NCBI GenBank assembly: GCA_035501495.1
Contig: DATJWB010000286.1
Coordinates: 1 to 64,000 of the forward strand
Direction: 5' to 3'
Origin: JAIQFL01 sp035501495
Lineage (GTDB): Bacteria; Acidobacteriota; Terriglobia; Bryobacterales; Bryobacteraceae
Length of the DNA stretch: 64,000 nt
In this document: piece after piece, positions 46,182-54,532 of the stretch
Layout of the letters: each line of letters opens with the position of its first letter
How positions within the stretch are numbered: the stretch's first letter is position 1
Notes under the pieces: generated by a model
Databases searched by the model: none
The model's input: the letters and a program-made list of their open reading frames with translations, nothing else
What the model was told of the DNA's origin: nothing
Program-made: the position numbers and the translations under genes

Positions 46182-48191
46182 CTAATTCGACCCCGCCGGA
46201 ACTTCCTCCCCCCAGATGTACTTGCTGAACCAGTCGTAGTTGTGTTCCATGACGGCGCGCTGCTGCTTCGGCTTGTTGATGGGGTGCCCGAAGCCTTTGT
46301 ACAGGATCAGCTTCACCGGCACACCGCGATCCTTCAGCGCCTGGTACAGTTCGAACGAGTTGGGCGGCGGAACGCGCTTATCCTGATCGCCGTGCTGGAT
46401 CAGGGTGGGCGTGTTGGCGCGATTCACATACGTAATCGGCGAAGTCTTGCGGTAAATCTCGGGGTCGTCCCACGGTGTTGCCTTCAGGTACTGCCGGGTA
46501 AACGGGTGGATGTCGGTGTTCACATAGTAAGTGGACCAGTCCGAAATCCCTGCGCCCACAGATACCGCTTTGAACCGGTCGCTGTAGCACGTGATGAACG
46601 CCGAGATGTAGCCGCCCTCGCTCCACCCCATCGCCCCGACCCGGTCTTTATCGACAATGCCCTTGGCGATGAGCGAGTCCACTCCCGATATCACGTCCGC
46701 GTAGTCTCCCACTCCCAGGTTGCGCACGTTCAAGGAACGGAACTTCTCGCCGTAGCCCGCCGAACCACGATAGTTAGGCTTGAGGATCAGCGCTCCCTTC
46801 GCCGCAAACTTTTCGATCGGATAGTAGCGGTCCGCCGACGGGATCGGCGTGTCCACACCCGTGGGACCGCCGTGGATCACCACCAGCAACGGGTATTTCC
46901 GCGACCCGTCGTAGTCCGCCGGCTTGATGAGAATGCCCTCGATTTCCGTGCCGTCTTCGGATTTCCAGCGCACCACCTCGCGCGTGGTGAGTCGAAAATC
47001 TTTGTACTGAGCGGCCATGTCGGTCAGGTACCTGGGGGCGAAATCGTCGGCCGGGCTCACCACCACCTCTGCGAAATGATTCGGCATCGCACCCACCGCG
47101 CCCATCGTGCGATGATCCTTCGTGAATGTCGCTCCTGCCACGTGATACGCATCCGGCGAACTCAGGCGGCGGACCGCCATCGTCCCAGGATCCAGCCGGA
47201 ACACATGCGCCGCGGTCTTCTGTGTGGCCCCGAAATAGATGCCGCCCGGTCCCCAGTCGATGAGGTTCGGGTCCTCGTCGAACGACTGGGTCAGCATCCG
47301 CGGCTTCCCGCCATCCGCCGGGACCACGGCAATGCGGCGGTTCGCGTAGTAGTAGAAAGTCTGCCCGCCCGCGGTCACGTACGCAATCTCCTTGCCGTCC
47401 GGCGACCATTTAGGCCCGGTGTTCGGCCCTCCGGAATCCACTACTTTCCGAACATGTTTGTCCGCCAGGTCGAGCACGTAGATCTGCTCGGTGTCCTGCG
47501 AACCCAGGTCGGGATCGCGGCCGGCGCTGAAAGCAATCCGGCTGCCGTCCGGCGACCAGGAAAAACCTCCGACGCTGAATTGGTCGCCCTTGGTGAGCGC
47601 CTCGGGCTTCGGCAACTGCTTCAAGTCGCCCGGGATTTCGGCGGGAACCTTCACCAGCCACAGGTGATTCATCTTGTAATCGCCGCCCACAATGTCAAAT
47701 TCGCCGTACCGGTCCTTGCGATCTTTCATCGGCTTGGCATCGGGTCCGGTGGAGGTGAAGGCAATCGCCGACCCGTCAGGCGACCATGCCAGCGCACCCA
47801 CACCGTTGTCTTCGTTCGTCAACTGCATGGCTTCGCCGCCCGCCGGTGCGATCACATAGATCTGCCGCTTGCCGGAGCGGTCGGAACCGAATGCCAGCCG
47901 CCGCGAATCCGGCGACCACACAGGTCCGCTGCTCGACTTCTTGCCGCTCGTGAGCTGGTATCGCTCCCCCGTAGCTGTCACCGCGATCCAGATCTGTTGG
48001 TCGAAATCGTTCTCGTCCCAGTTGGTCTGTTGCACCCCGTAGGCGATGTACCGCCCGTCGGGTGAGATTTGCGCGCCCGCGACCGACTTCATGCTGAGGG
48101 ACTGGTCGATCGTGGGCACCGCGGGAGTCGCTGCGAACGATCCGCAGGCGACCGGAAAAACGGCCAGTAAGGTGCGCCACATGCCGTTCAT
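46182..48191 (-). CDS. S9-family (prolyl oligopeptidase/acylaminoacyl-type) peptidase
   Basis: A 669-residue exported serine peptidase. Signal peptide about 1-21. The N-terminal beta-propeller has repeated WSPDG blades (ISPDGRYIAY, WSPDSRRLAFGS, WSPDGSAIAFTS, WSPDGSRIAFSA, WSPDGKEIAYVT). The alpha/beta-hydrolase domain has nucleophile Ser524 in GWSEGG, the Asp in HGDQDKRVP and the His in GFGHPI. It cuts short peptides. The start could also be the ATG 9 bases on. Only 38 bases separate it from the divergent dCMP deaminase start, so the two promoters must overlap. Confidence 0.9.
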   Translation of the reverse strand: MNGMWRTLLAVFPVACGSFAATPAVPTIDQSLSMKSVAGAQISPDGRYIAYGVQQTNWDENDFDQQIWIAVTATGERYQLTSGKKSSSGPVWSPDSRRLAFGSDRSGKRQIYVIAPAGGEAMQLTNEDNGVGALAWSPDGSAIAFTSTGPDAKPMKDRKDRYGEFDIVGGDYKMNHLWLVKVPAEIPGDLKQLPKPEALTKGDQFSVGGFSWSPDGSRIAFSAGRDPDLGSQDTEQIYVLDLADKHVRKVVDSGGPNTGPKWSPDGKEIAYVTAGGQTFYYYANRRIAVVPADGGKPRMLTQSFDEDPNLIDWGPGGIYFGATQKTAAHVFRLDPGTMAVRRLSSPDAYHVAGATFTKDHRTMGAVGAMPNHFAEVVVSPADDFAPRYLTDMAAQYKDFRLTTREVVRWKSEDGTEIEGILIKPADYDGSRKYPLLVVIHGGPTGVDTPIPSADRYYPIEKFAAKGALILKPNYRGSAGYGEKFRSLNVRNLGVGDYADVISGVDSLIAKGIVDKDRVGAMGWSEGGYISAFITCYSDRFKAVSVGAGISDWSTYYVNTDIHPFTRQYLKATPWDDPEIYRKTSPITYVNRANTPTLIQHGDQDKRVPPPNSFELYQALKDRGVPVKLILYKGFGHPINKPKQQRAVMEHNYDWFSKYIWGEEVPAGSN

Positions 48192-48229
48192 TATAGAATG
48201 CGATTCGGGCGCATCGCGCGCAATGAGCT

Positions 48230-48691
48230 ATGGCAAACACGCGAACCATCCCCGGCTGGGACCGCTATTATCTGGATATCTGCAAAGTGGTGGCGTCTCG
48301 CAGCAAGGATCCGAACACGCAGATCGGATGCGTGATCGTAGGTCCGAATCACGAGATCCGATCCACCGGCTACAATTCCTTCCCCCGGGGAATCCGCGAC
48401 GACGTTCCGGAGCGGCTGGTGCGGCCAACCAAGTATCTCTGGATCGAACACGCCGAGCGCAACGCCATCTGCAACGCGGCACGCGCGGGCACGGCCACCG
48501 AAGGCTGCACGATTTTCGTCGAAATCATGCCCTGTATGGATTGCGCCCGCGCCGTGGTGCAGGCGGGCATCACTGAGGTGGTGGTTTCCGCCGACCGCAT
48601 GGCCGAGTATTCCAGCCAATATTACAACGAGCATTTCGGTATGGTGGAAGTGCTGTTCCGGGAAGCCGGCATCGGCGTCCGCCGCGTCTAG
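48230..48691 (+). CDS. dCMP deaminase
   Basis: A 153-residue zinc-dependent deoxycytidylate deaminase (ComEB type). The zinc site is HAERNAI (His and catalytic Glu) and PCMDCA (two Cys). DPNTQIGCVIV and GYNSFPRG are the family's substrate-binding blocks. It makes dUMP for thymidylate synthesis. Intact. A strong intrinsic terminator follows. Confidence 0.93.
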   Translation: MANTRTIPGWDRYYLDICKVVASRSKDPNTQIGCVIVGPNHEIRSTGYNSFPRGIRDDVPERLVRPTKYLWIEHAERNAICNAARAGTATEGCTIFVEIMPCMDCARAVVQAGITEVVVSADRMAEYSSQYYNEHFGMVEVLFREAGIGVRRV

Positions 48692-48698
48692 CCGGAGA

Positions 48699-48757
48699 TG
48701 TGGCGGAGGCACTCCTGCCTGCCGCGTCGGCACTCGTGCCGACGCTTTTTGGTCGCC
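48699..48757 (+). repeat. Dispersed double-hairpin element, copy 6
   Basis: Hairpin 1 is AGGCA-CTCC-TGCCT at 48707-48720. Hairpin 2 is at 48724-48745 with loop CTCG, then TTTTTGGTCG. This is the most regular copy in the window. Confidence 0.85.
48724..48750 (+). terminator. Intrinsic terminator after the dCMP deaminase gene
   Basis: GCGTCGGCA-CTCG-TGCCGACGC: a perfect 9-bp stem with a tetraloop, followed by TTTTT, 33 bases after the stop codon. It coincides with copy 6 of the dispersed element. Confidence 0.7.
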
Positions 48758-48918
48758 TTCGCACGTCTCCGCGGGCGAAGTGTTTACGCCCTCCACGCTC
48801 GCTCCACCCCTCAGCGATTCCGTAAGGTGGCAGATCCGCGAGGTCTAACGCGCTGAGTTTGCAATACGCTCCGGACGGGCTCGCCGTTGATGGCATTTTC
48901 GCAGATTCTGAGCGGGTC

Positions 48919-48948
48919 TTGATTCCAGAGTGTTCTGACCACTACAAT
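48919..48948 (+). promoter_or_regulatory. Candidate sigma-70-type promoter
   Basis: TTGATT and TACAAT separated by 18 bases, ending 12 bases before the short ORF at 48961. Based on the match alone. Confidence 0.3.
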
Positions 48949-48960
48949 TAGTGTCAGAAG

Positions 48961-49062
48961 ATGCCCGGCGACTCTGAGCTCGAATTGCGTGGCAGGCTCA
49001 TCCGTAGCCTCGGTGCTCTCCGCGAGATGCTCCCCGGCTCCTTCGTTGAGCGCCATCGCTGA
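48961..49062 (+). pseudogene. Truncated DUF6788-like N-terminal fragment
   Basis: A 33-codon ORF encoding MPGDSELELRGRLIRSLG then ALREMLPGSFVERHR and a TGA. It resembles, from memory, the start of DUF6788-type proteins, which are often found beside transposases and continue with a Cys-Gly-x-Pro-x-Cys motif. Here the stop falls just where that motif should begin, and no clear continuation is seen in other frames. Probably a remnant. Confidence 0.35.
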
Positions 49063-49231
49063 GTTTGGCCATTTCATCCCGGAGGGCAGCACCCCGGAAA
49101 ACCGAATTGTAGTTCCGGATTTTCGCCTGCACATGGCGCTCACCCCCCTGTTTACAACAGAGGCAACCGGAAGTATAGCTGCGGTTTTCGCGCGACTGAC
49201 CATCGCCGCGCGCTTGCCAGGCCGCACACAC

Positions 49232-49831
49232 TCACGCCGCGACGCGGTCTGCCCGGCTGTCGTGGAATGTCGAAACCGTTCGGTACACGTTCTCCCGCCT
49301 TGGCCTCGGCAGGATGGGCGGCTGTGGGAGCGGCTGCGCAGGACGGAGGGCGCGTCCCAGCCGCTGCCGGGCGCGGAAGAGAATCGATTTGAACGCGGCC
49401 TTGGATGTCGCCATTGCCCTGGCGCTCTCGTCCATGGTCAGGCCTTGGAGATCGGCCAGCTCGATTGCGGTTCGGTCACGCAGAGTAAGTGTTGCCATGG
49501 CAGCGCGAATCCACTCCACCTTCTCAGTCTGTTCACAGATGGCGAGTGGCGATGGAGCCCGGTCCGCGAACGGATAGTCCGGGAGAACCTCCAGTGGCAC
49601 ACTCGGCCGGGCGGCGCGAATGTGCATCCGAATCTCGTTCAGAGCGATCGACCAGAGCCAGTTCCGGAACTTGGAAGGCGCGCGTAATTGCTCCCGGCAG
49701 ACGAAGGCCCGGAGCACCGTCTGCTGCAGAATATCATCCGCCTGATCGCGATTTCGCAGATTCCGTATCACCAGTCTGCGCACCGATTCCATACTGGCCG
49801 CCAAAAGCGTCTCGAAGCTCTCTTTCGACAT
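49232..49831 (-). CDS. ECF-type RNA polymerase sigma factor
   Basis: A 199-residue sigma-70 family protein. Region 2 is at about 10-75 (RRLVIRNLRNRDQADDILQQ, FRNWLWSIALNEIRMHIR) and region 4 at about 105-155 (LTLRDRTAIELADLQGLTMD, SKAAFKSILFRARQRL). A Pro/Arg-rich tail of about 40 residues follows. It lies 70 bases downstream of the outer-membrane efflux gene on the same strand. No anti-sigma gene is visible next to it. Confidence 0.88.
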   Translation of the reverse strand: MSKESFETLLAASMESVRRLVIRNLRNRDQADDILQQTVLRAFVCREQLRAPSKFRNWLWSIALNEIRMHIRAARPSVPLEVLPDYPFADRAPSPLAICEQTEKVEWIRAAMATLTLRDRTAIELADLQGLTMDESARAMATSKAAFKSILFRARQRLGRALRPAQPLPQPPILPRPRRENVYRTVSTFHDSRADRVAA

Positions 49832-49901
49832 GTTTCACCTGAACCTTTTCGAGAAGTCTCGTGTCCCCGGAGCGGCAGCGCCGCGAACGCTCGAGGTGCA
49901 C

Positions 49902-51314
49902 CTACGCCTGCCATCCTCCGCCGAGCGCCTTATAGAGTTGCACCACCGTCAGAATCTCATCCAGGCGGATTCGCGCCAGATCCAGTTCGGCCTGAAACAG
50001 GTCGCGATCGGCATCCAAGGCGTTGAGTTGCGTGTCTACCCCGCCGCGGTATCGCAGGTAGGCCAGGCGCAGCCGGTCCTGCAGTGCGGCCACGAGAGCA
50101 ACCTGCTTCTCGCGGCTCTCCCGCACCCTCTGATGCGCAATCAATGCATCGGAGACCTCGGTAAAGGCCGTTTGAATGGTCTTTTCGTAGTGGATCAGCG
50201 CGCGCTCGCGTTCGGCCTCCGCGATTCTCACGCCCGATTTGATTCTTCCGGCGGTGAAGATCGGCTGCGTCACCTGCGGCACCAGGCTCCAGGTGCTGTG
50301 CGGTCCACTGAATAAGCTGGACAGTTGCGTGCTGGCTCCGCCGAGCGCCCCGCTGAGGCTGAGCGTCGGGAAATAGGCGGCGCGCGCCACGCCGATCTCG
50401 GCGTTCGCGGCAATCAGGTCCTGTTCGGCGACGCGGATGTCCGGACGCCGCTCCAACAGGCTGGATGGGAGACCCACCGGGACTTCCGGCGCCAGATCCT
50501 GCTCAGTCAGACTTCGGCCCCGCGCAACCGTACGGGGGTAATCCCCCAGAAGCAGAGTGATCTGATTCTCGGTTTGCTCGATCTGTTGTTGAATCGTGGG
50601 AATGGTTTCGGCGGCGGTGTAGACTAACTGCTCGGCCTGCCGGAGGTCGAGTTGCGTCGAAACGCCGCCGGACTGCCGCGACCGCGTCAGGGTCAGAGAC
50701 TCCTCGCGGGTCTGCAGGGTTCGCTGCGAAATCTCGAGCGTATAATCGAGTTCGCGCAATGTGAGGTAGGCCGTGGCGACGTCGCTGACCAGTGTCGTGA
50801 CGACCGCCTTGCGGTTTTCATCGGCGCTCAGGAGATTCGCCCGCGCGGCTTCGGTTGCGCGCCGCAGTTTGCCCCAGATGTCGATCTCGAAGGACAGCAG
50901 TTCGAGAGCCGCTGACCCGAAATTGCGATTCTGTGAGGGCAACAGTTGCGCCGGGATGGGCGTCGCGCCGTCGCGCGACAGCCGGTTGATTTCCACGCTG
51001 CCGCCGGCTCCGAAATTGGGATATTGATTGGAACGCGTGACGCCCAGGTTGCCGCGGGCCTCCTCCACGCGGGCGACGGCGTCGCGCAGATCGTAGTTAT
51101 GCTCCAGCGCGGTCCGGATCAGCGCCTGCAACTGCTCGTCGTGGAAGACCGTGAACCACTGCAGATCCGCGATCGATTTGGCCTGGTCCGGCGGCAGCGG
51201 ATCCGGTGCACGGAAACTTGCCGGGGTCTGAATCGCGGGACGCTTGTAGTTCGGGCCCACCATACAAGCCGCGGAAAGGCCCGCTAATAAGATCAAGGTC
51301 GCTTGCGCGCGCAT
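49902..51314 (-). CDS. Outer-membrane factor of an RND efflux pump (NodT family lipoprotein)
   Basis: A 470-residue TolC-like lipoprotein. Signal peptide MRAQATLILLAGLSAAC with lipid on Cys17, then VGPNYKRPAI, the family hallmark. Two outer-membrane-efflux repeats follow, with helices rich in Gln/Glu (SVEINRLSRDGATPIPAQLL; LPSSLLERRPDIRVAEQDLI). GGAGAGGGAG precedes the ATG at 51314, two bases after the pump stop codon; the longer frame to 51527 is rejected. It forms the outer-membrane channel of the pump. Confidence 0.92.
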   Translation of the reverse strand: MRAQATLILLAGLSAACMVGPNYKRPAIQTPASFRAPDPLPPDQAKSIADLQWFTVFHDEQLQALIRTALEHNYDLRDAVARVEEARGNLGVTRSNQYPNFGAGGSVEINRLSRDGATPIPAQLLPSQNRNFGSAALELLSFEIDIWGKLRRATEAARANLLSADENRKAVVTTLVSDVATAYLTLRELDYTLEISQRTLQTREESLTLTRSRQSGGVSTQLDLRQAEQLVYTAAETIPTIQQQIEQTENQITLLLGDYPRTVARGRSLTEQDLAPEVPVGLPSSLLERRPDIRVAEQDLIAANAEIGVARAAYFPTLSLSGALGGASTQLSSLFSGPHSTWSLVPQVTQPIFTAGRIKSGVRIAEAERERALIHYEKTIQTAFTEVSDALIAHQRVRESREKQVALVAALQDRLRLAYLRYRGGVDTQLNALDADRDLFQAELDLARIRLDEILTVVQLYKALGGGWQA

Positions 51315-51316
51315 GG

Positions 51317-54300
51317 TTAGTCTCCCTCTCCGGGCAGCGGCTGGTGCGGTGTCAGCGGCACAGTCGGACGGACAGTTGCGCCCGACAACTTTTCCACCAG
51401 GTAAAAGATCGCAGGAACCAGGAAGATGCCGAGTCCGCTGGCTGCCGCCATTCCCCCGATTACCGTGGTGCCCATGATCTGGCGGGCAACCGCTCCGGCG
51501 CCACTGGCAGTCCACAGCGGTACGCACCCCAGGATGAATGCGAACGAAGTCATCAGAATCGGCCGCAGCCGGAGCCGGGCGCCTTCCATCGCGGCGTCAG
51601 CCAACGGCTTCCCTTTCTCGAACTCGTCCTTGGCGAACTCCACGATCAGAATCGCGTTTTTGGCGGCCAGGCCGATCAGCATTACCAGCCCGATTTGCGA
51701 GTAAACGTCGCCTTCGATCTGCACCATGTATGCCGGCAACAGGTGGGCCGCCACCACGCGACGCAGCCAAAGGAAAAGGAACGCTCCGAAGACCGCGACC
51801 GGAGTGCTCAGCAGCACGCTAAAGGGCAGGGTCCAACTCTCGTACAGAGCTGCCAGAATCAGAAACACGAACAGCAGCGAGAAGCCGAAAATCGTCGAAG
51901 ACGAAACACCTTCCTGCGCCTTCTTCTCCTGGAACGACATGCCGGAGTAGTCGTAGCCCATCTGCACCGGCATGGTTTGAGCGAAGGTCTGTTCCAGAGC
52001 CTTCATCGCCTGGTCGCTGCTGTACCCCGGCGCGGCGCCTCCGTTAATCTGGGCCGCCCGATACTCGTTGAACCGCATGGTGAATTCCGGGCCGGTACCC
52101 GATTGGAAGCTGGTCAGCGCCGAAAGCGGCACCATCTCCCCGTCGCCGTTCCTCACGTAGAACTGGCCGACATTCTCCTGTCTGGTCCGGTAATCGCCTT
52201 CGGCTTCCACATAAACCTGCCATTGCCTTCCGAAGCGGTTAAAGTAATTCACGAAGAGACCGCCCATGAATGTCTGAATGGTGCGATAGACATCGTTAAT
52301 CGCGACGCCCTGTTTAATCACCTTGTCGCGGTCCACCCGGATGAATTGCTGCGGCACGCTCGGCAGGAAGGTGGTGCTGAGGCTGCCGATCTCGGGACGC
52401 TTACGCGCCTCGGCCATGAACCGGTTCAGGTTGTCGGAAAGAAACTTAACGTCACTGCCGGAACGGTCTTCGAGAATGAAGGTGAACCCGCCGGAGGTGC
52501 CGACGCCAGGGATGGCAGGCGGTGAGAAACCGAAAGCTACAGTCTCCGGGATGCCGCTGAAGGCCGCGTTCAACCGCGCCTTGATCTCCTGAAACTGCAG
52601 CTCACGCGTCTTGCGGTCTCCCCAGTCTTTCATGCTGATGAATCCGAAGCCGTTGTAACTGGTACGGACGAGGCTCAAAAGACTGAAGCCCGAGACGGAC
52701 GTGACGTGCTCCACACCGGGAATCGCGCTGGCGATCTTCTGGATCTTCGCCATCACTTCCTCGGTTCTTTGCAGGGAGGCGGAATTGGGCAGTTGCACGT
52801 TGAGGTAGAAATAACCCTGGTCTTCGTCGGGAACGAAGCTGGTTGGCAGTTTGCCGCCGACCCATACGGCGGCCACTGCGAAACCCGCCAGCAGGATCGC
52901 GGAAAACCCGCTCTTGCGAAGCAGCGCTCCCGAGACTCGGACGTAGCCGTTGGTTGCGTGTCCAAACGAGCGGTTGAACCACCCGAAGAATTTCGCCAAT
53001 AACCCCTTCGACTGTCCCTCGGGCTTGGGCTTCAAGATCAGGCCGGCGAGCGCGGGGCTAAGGGAAAGGGCGTTGAATGCGGACAGGATCACGGAAATCG
53101 CGATCGTCAGCGCGAACTGCTGATAAAGCCTGCCGGTGATGCCGGGTATGAACGCGGTCGGAACGAACACGGCAGACAACACCAGTGCGATTCCGACCAC
53201 GGGCCCGGAGATCTCCTCCATCGCCTTGAGAGCAGCTTCCTTGGGAGAGAGGCCATCTTCGATGTGGCGCTCCACTCCCTCTACCACCACGATCGCGTCG
53301 TCAACCACCAGTCCAATGGCCAACACCAGGCCAAACAGGGACAGCGTGTTGATGCTGAAACCAAACAGCGGAAAGAAGATGAACGTTCCCACCAGGGATA
53401 CCGGCACCGCCAACAGCGGGATCAGGGTGGAACGCCAGCCTTGCAGGAACAAATAGACTACCGCCACCACCAGAACGATAGCGATCAGGAGCGTCTGGAC
53501 GATCTCCTTGATGCCCTCGTTCACCGCCAGCGTCGTATCGATGGGGATCGCGAAATCCATATCGTCGGGGAACCGGAGCTTCGCTTCGGCGAACAGTTTC
53601 CTCACGCCGTTGGCGGTATCGACCGCGTTGGAACCGGGCAACTGATAAACTGCGATCACGGCGCTTGGCCTTCCGTCGAGGTGCCCGGTGATGCTGTAGT
53701 CCTGCGAGCCCAGTTCCACGCGGGCCACATCGCCGATCCGGACAATCCCCGTTTCGGGAGTCTCGCGGACCACGATCTGCTCGAATTCCTCCGGCGACGT
53801 CAGGCGCCCCTGCGCGCGAACGGTATAAGTGAATGGCTGCCCGGGTGGAATCGGCTCGCTGCCCACCTGCCCGGCGGGGTTAACGGTGTTCTGCGTCTGG
53901 ATCGCGGATACAATCTCGGGAACGGTAATCGCCAGCTTCGCGAGTTGGTCGGGCTTCACCCAGAGACGCATGGCGTATTGCCCCGAGCCGAAAACCTGCA
54001 CGGTGCCGACGCCCTTCACGCGGGTCAACTGGTCTACCAGGTTGATGTAAGCGTAGTTGGCCAGGAATTTGGCATCATAGGTCCCCTTCGGCGAGTTCAG
54101 CGCCACCAGCATCAGCGGCGCGAGCACGGACTTCTGCACGGTAACGCCGTAATTTGTGACGTCTACCGGGAGTTGGGATGCGGCCTGCGTTTCACGGCTC
54201 TGCGCCAGAATCAGGTCGGTGTTGGGGTCGGTGGCGACGTCGAAATCCACGATCAAGCGCATCTGGCCGTTGGCCGTAGCGTTGAGCGAGTACATATAGT

Positions 54301-54526
54301 TCATGTTGTCTACGCCGCTCATCTGCTGCTCGATCGGAGTGGCCACCGATTGCTCAATGGTCTGCGCATCCGCGCCGACATATGTCGCCGTGACCTGGAC
54401 TTCGGGCGGGGCGATTTGCGGGAACTGCGCCACCGGCAGGCCAACTACGGCAACTGCTCCCACAATCACCATGAGAATGGCGATCACCATCGCCACGATG
54501 GGACGATTGATAAAGAATTTCGACAT
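51317..54526 (-). CDS. RND multidrug efflux transporter (AcrB/MexB type, HAE1)
   Basis: A 1069-residue proton-driven inner-membrane pump with 12 helices and two large periplasmic loops. The start MSKFFINRPIVAMVIAILMV and the conserved blocks GLPVAQFPQIAPPEVQVTA, GVDNMNYMYSLNATANGQMR and LGLVVDDAIVVVEGVERH (proton-relay Asp-Asp in helix 4) are those of the hydrophobe/amphiphile group. It forms a tripartite pump with the genes on either side: the adaptor stop is 6 bases before its start, and the outer-membrane factor follows 2 bases after its stop. Substrates cannot be predicted. Confidence 0.95.
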   Translation of the reverse strand: MSKFFINRPIVAMVIAILMVIVGAVAVVGLPVAQFPQIAPPEVQVTATYVGADAQTIEQSVATPIEQQMSGVDNMNYMYSLNATANGQMRLIVDFDVATDPNTDLILAQSRETQAASQLPVDVTNYGVTVQKSVLAPLMLVALNSPKGTYDAKFLANYAYINLVDQLTRVKGVGTVQVFGSGQYAMRLWVKPDQLAKLAITVPEIVSAIQTQNTVNPAGQVGSEPIPPGQPFTYTVRAQGRLTSPEEFEQIVVRETPETGIVRIGDVARVELGSQDYSITGHLDGRPSAVIAVYQLPGSNAVDTANGVRKLFAEAKLRFPDDMDFAIPIDTTLAVNEGIKEIVQTLLIAIVLVVAVVYLFLQGWRSTLIPLLAVPVSLVGTFIFFPLFGFSINTLSLFGLVLAIGLVVDDAIVVVEGVERHIEDGLSPKEAALKAMEEISGPVVGIALVLSAVFVPTAFIPGITGRLYQQFALTIAISVILSAFNALSLSPALAGLILKPKPEGQSKGLLAKFFGWFNRSFGHATNGYVRVSGALLRKSGFSAILLAGFAVAAVWVGGKLPTSFVPDEDQGYFYLNVQLPNSASLQRTEEVMAKIQKIASAIPGVEHVTSVSGFSLLSLVRTSYNGFGFISMKDWGDRKTRELQFQEIKARLNAAFSGIPETVAFGFSPPAIPGVGTSGGFTFILEDRSGSDVKFLSDNLNRFMAEARKRPEIGSLSTTFLPSVPQQFIRVDRDKVIKQGVAINDVYRTIQTFMGGLFVNYFNRFGRQWQVYVEAEGDYRTRQENVGQFYVRNGDGEMVPLSALTSFQSGTGPEFTMRFNEYRAAQINGGAAPGYSSDQAMKALEQTFAQTMPVQMGYDYSGMSFQEKKAQEGVSSSTIFGFSLLFVFLILAALYESWTLPFSVLLSTPVAVFGAFLFLWLRRVVAAHLLPAYMVQIEGDVYSQIGLVMLIGLAAKNAILIVEFAKDEFEKGKPLADAAMEGARLRLRPILMTSFAFILGCVPLWTASGAGAVARQIMGTTVIGGMAAASGLGIFLVPAIFYLVEKLSGATVRPTVPLTPHQPLPGEGD

Positions 54527-54532
54527 GACCGG

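Larger units (their letters stand above)
48758..49231. other. 474-base stretch without a confident gene
   Basis: Downstream of the sigma factor on minus and of the dCMP deaminase on plus. A minus-strand frame of 138 codons (48811-49227) crosses it, but no family is recognised and coding signal shifts between frames (a VQAKIRNYNSVFRGAALRDE stretch in one, HLLTLIVVVRTLWNQDPLRI in another). The plus strand holds a short DUF6788-like fragment. I read it as decayed DNA, with low certainty. Confidence 0.5.

Noticed and set aside
45384..48065. 893-codon open frame on plus across the methyltransferase and S9 peptidase genes
   Set aside because: Mirror frame of WSPDG propeller repeats and a clear hydrolase domain on minus; no protein motifs of its own.
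48811..49227. 138-codon frame on minus after the ECF sigma gene as an anti-sigma factor
   Set aside because: No zinc-finger or membrane segment typical of anti-sigma factors, no recognised family, and coding character switches frame within it.
49902..51527. Longer start (51527) for the outer-membrane efflux protein
   Set aside because: It would overlap the RND pump gene by over 200 bases; the ATG at 51314 has a strong ribosome site and a lipoprotein signal.
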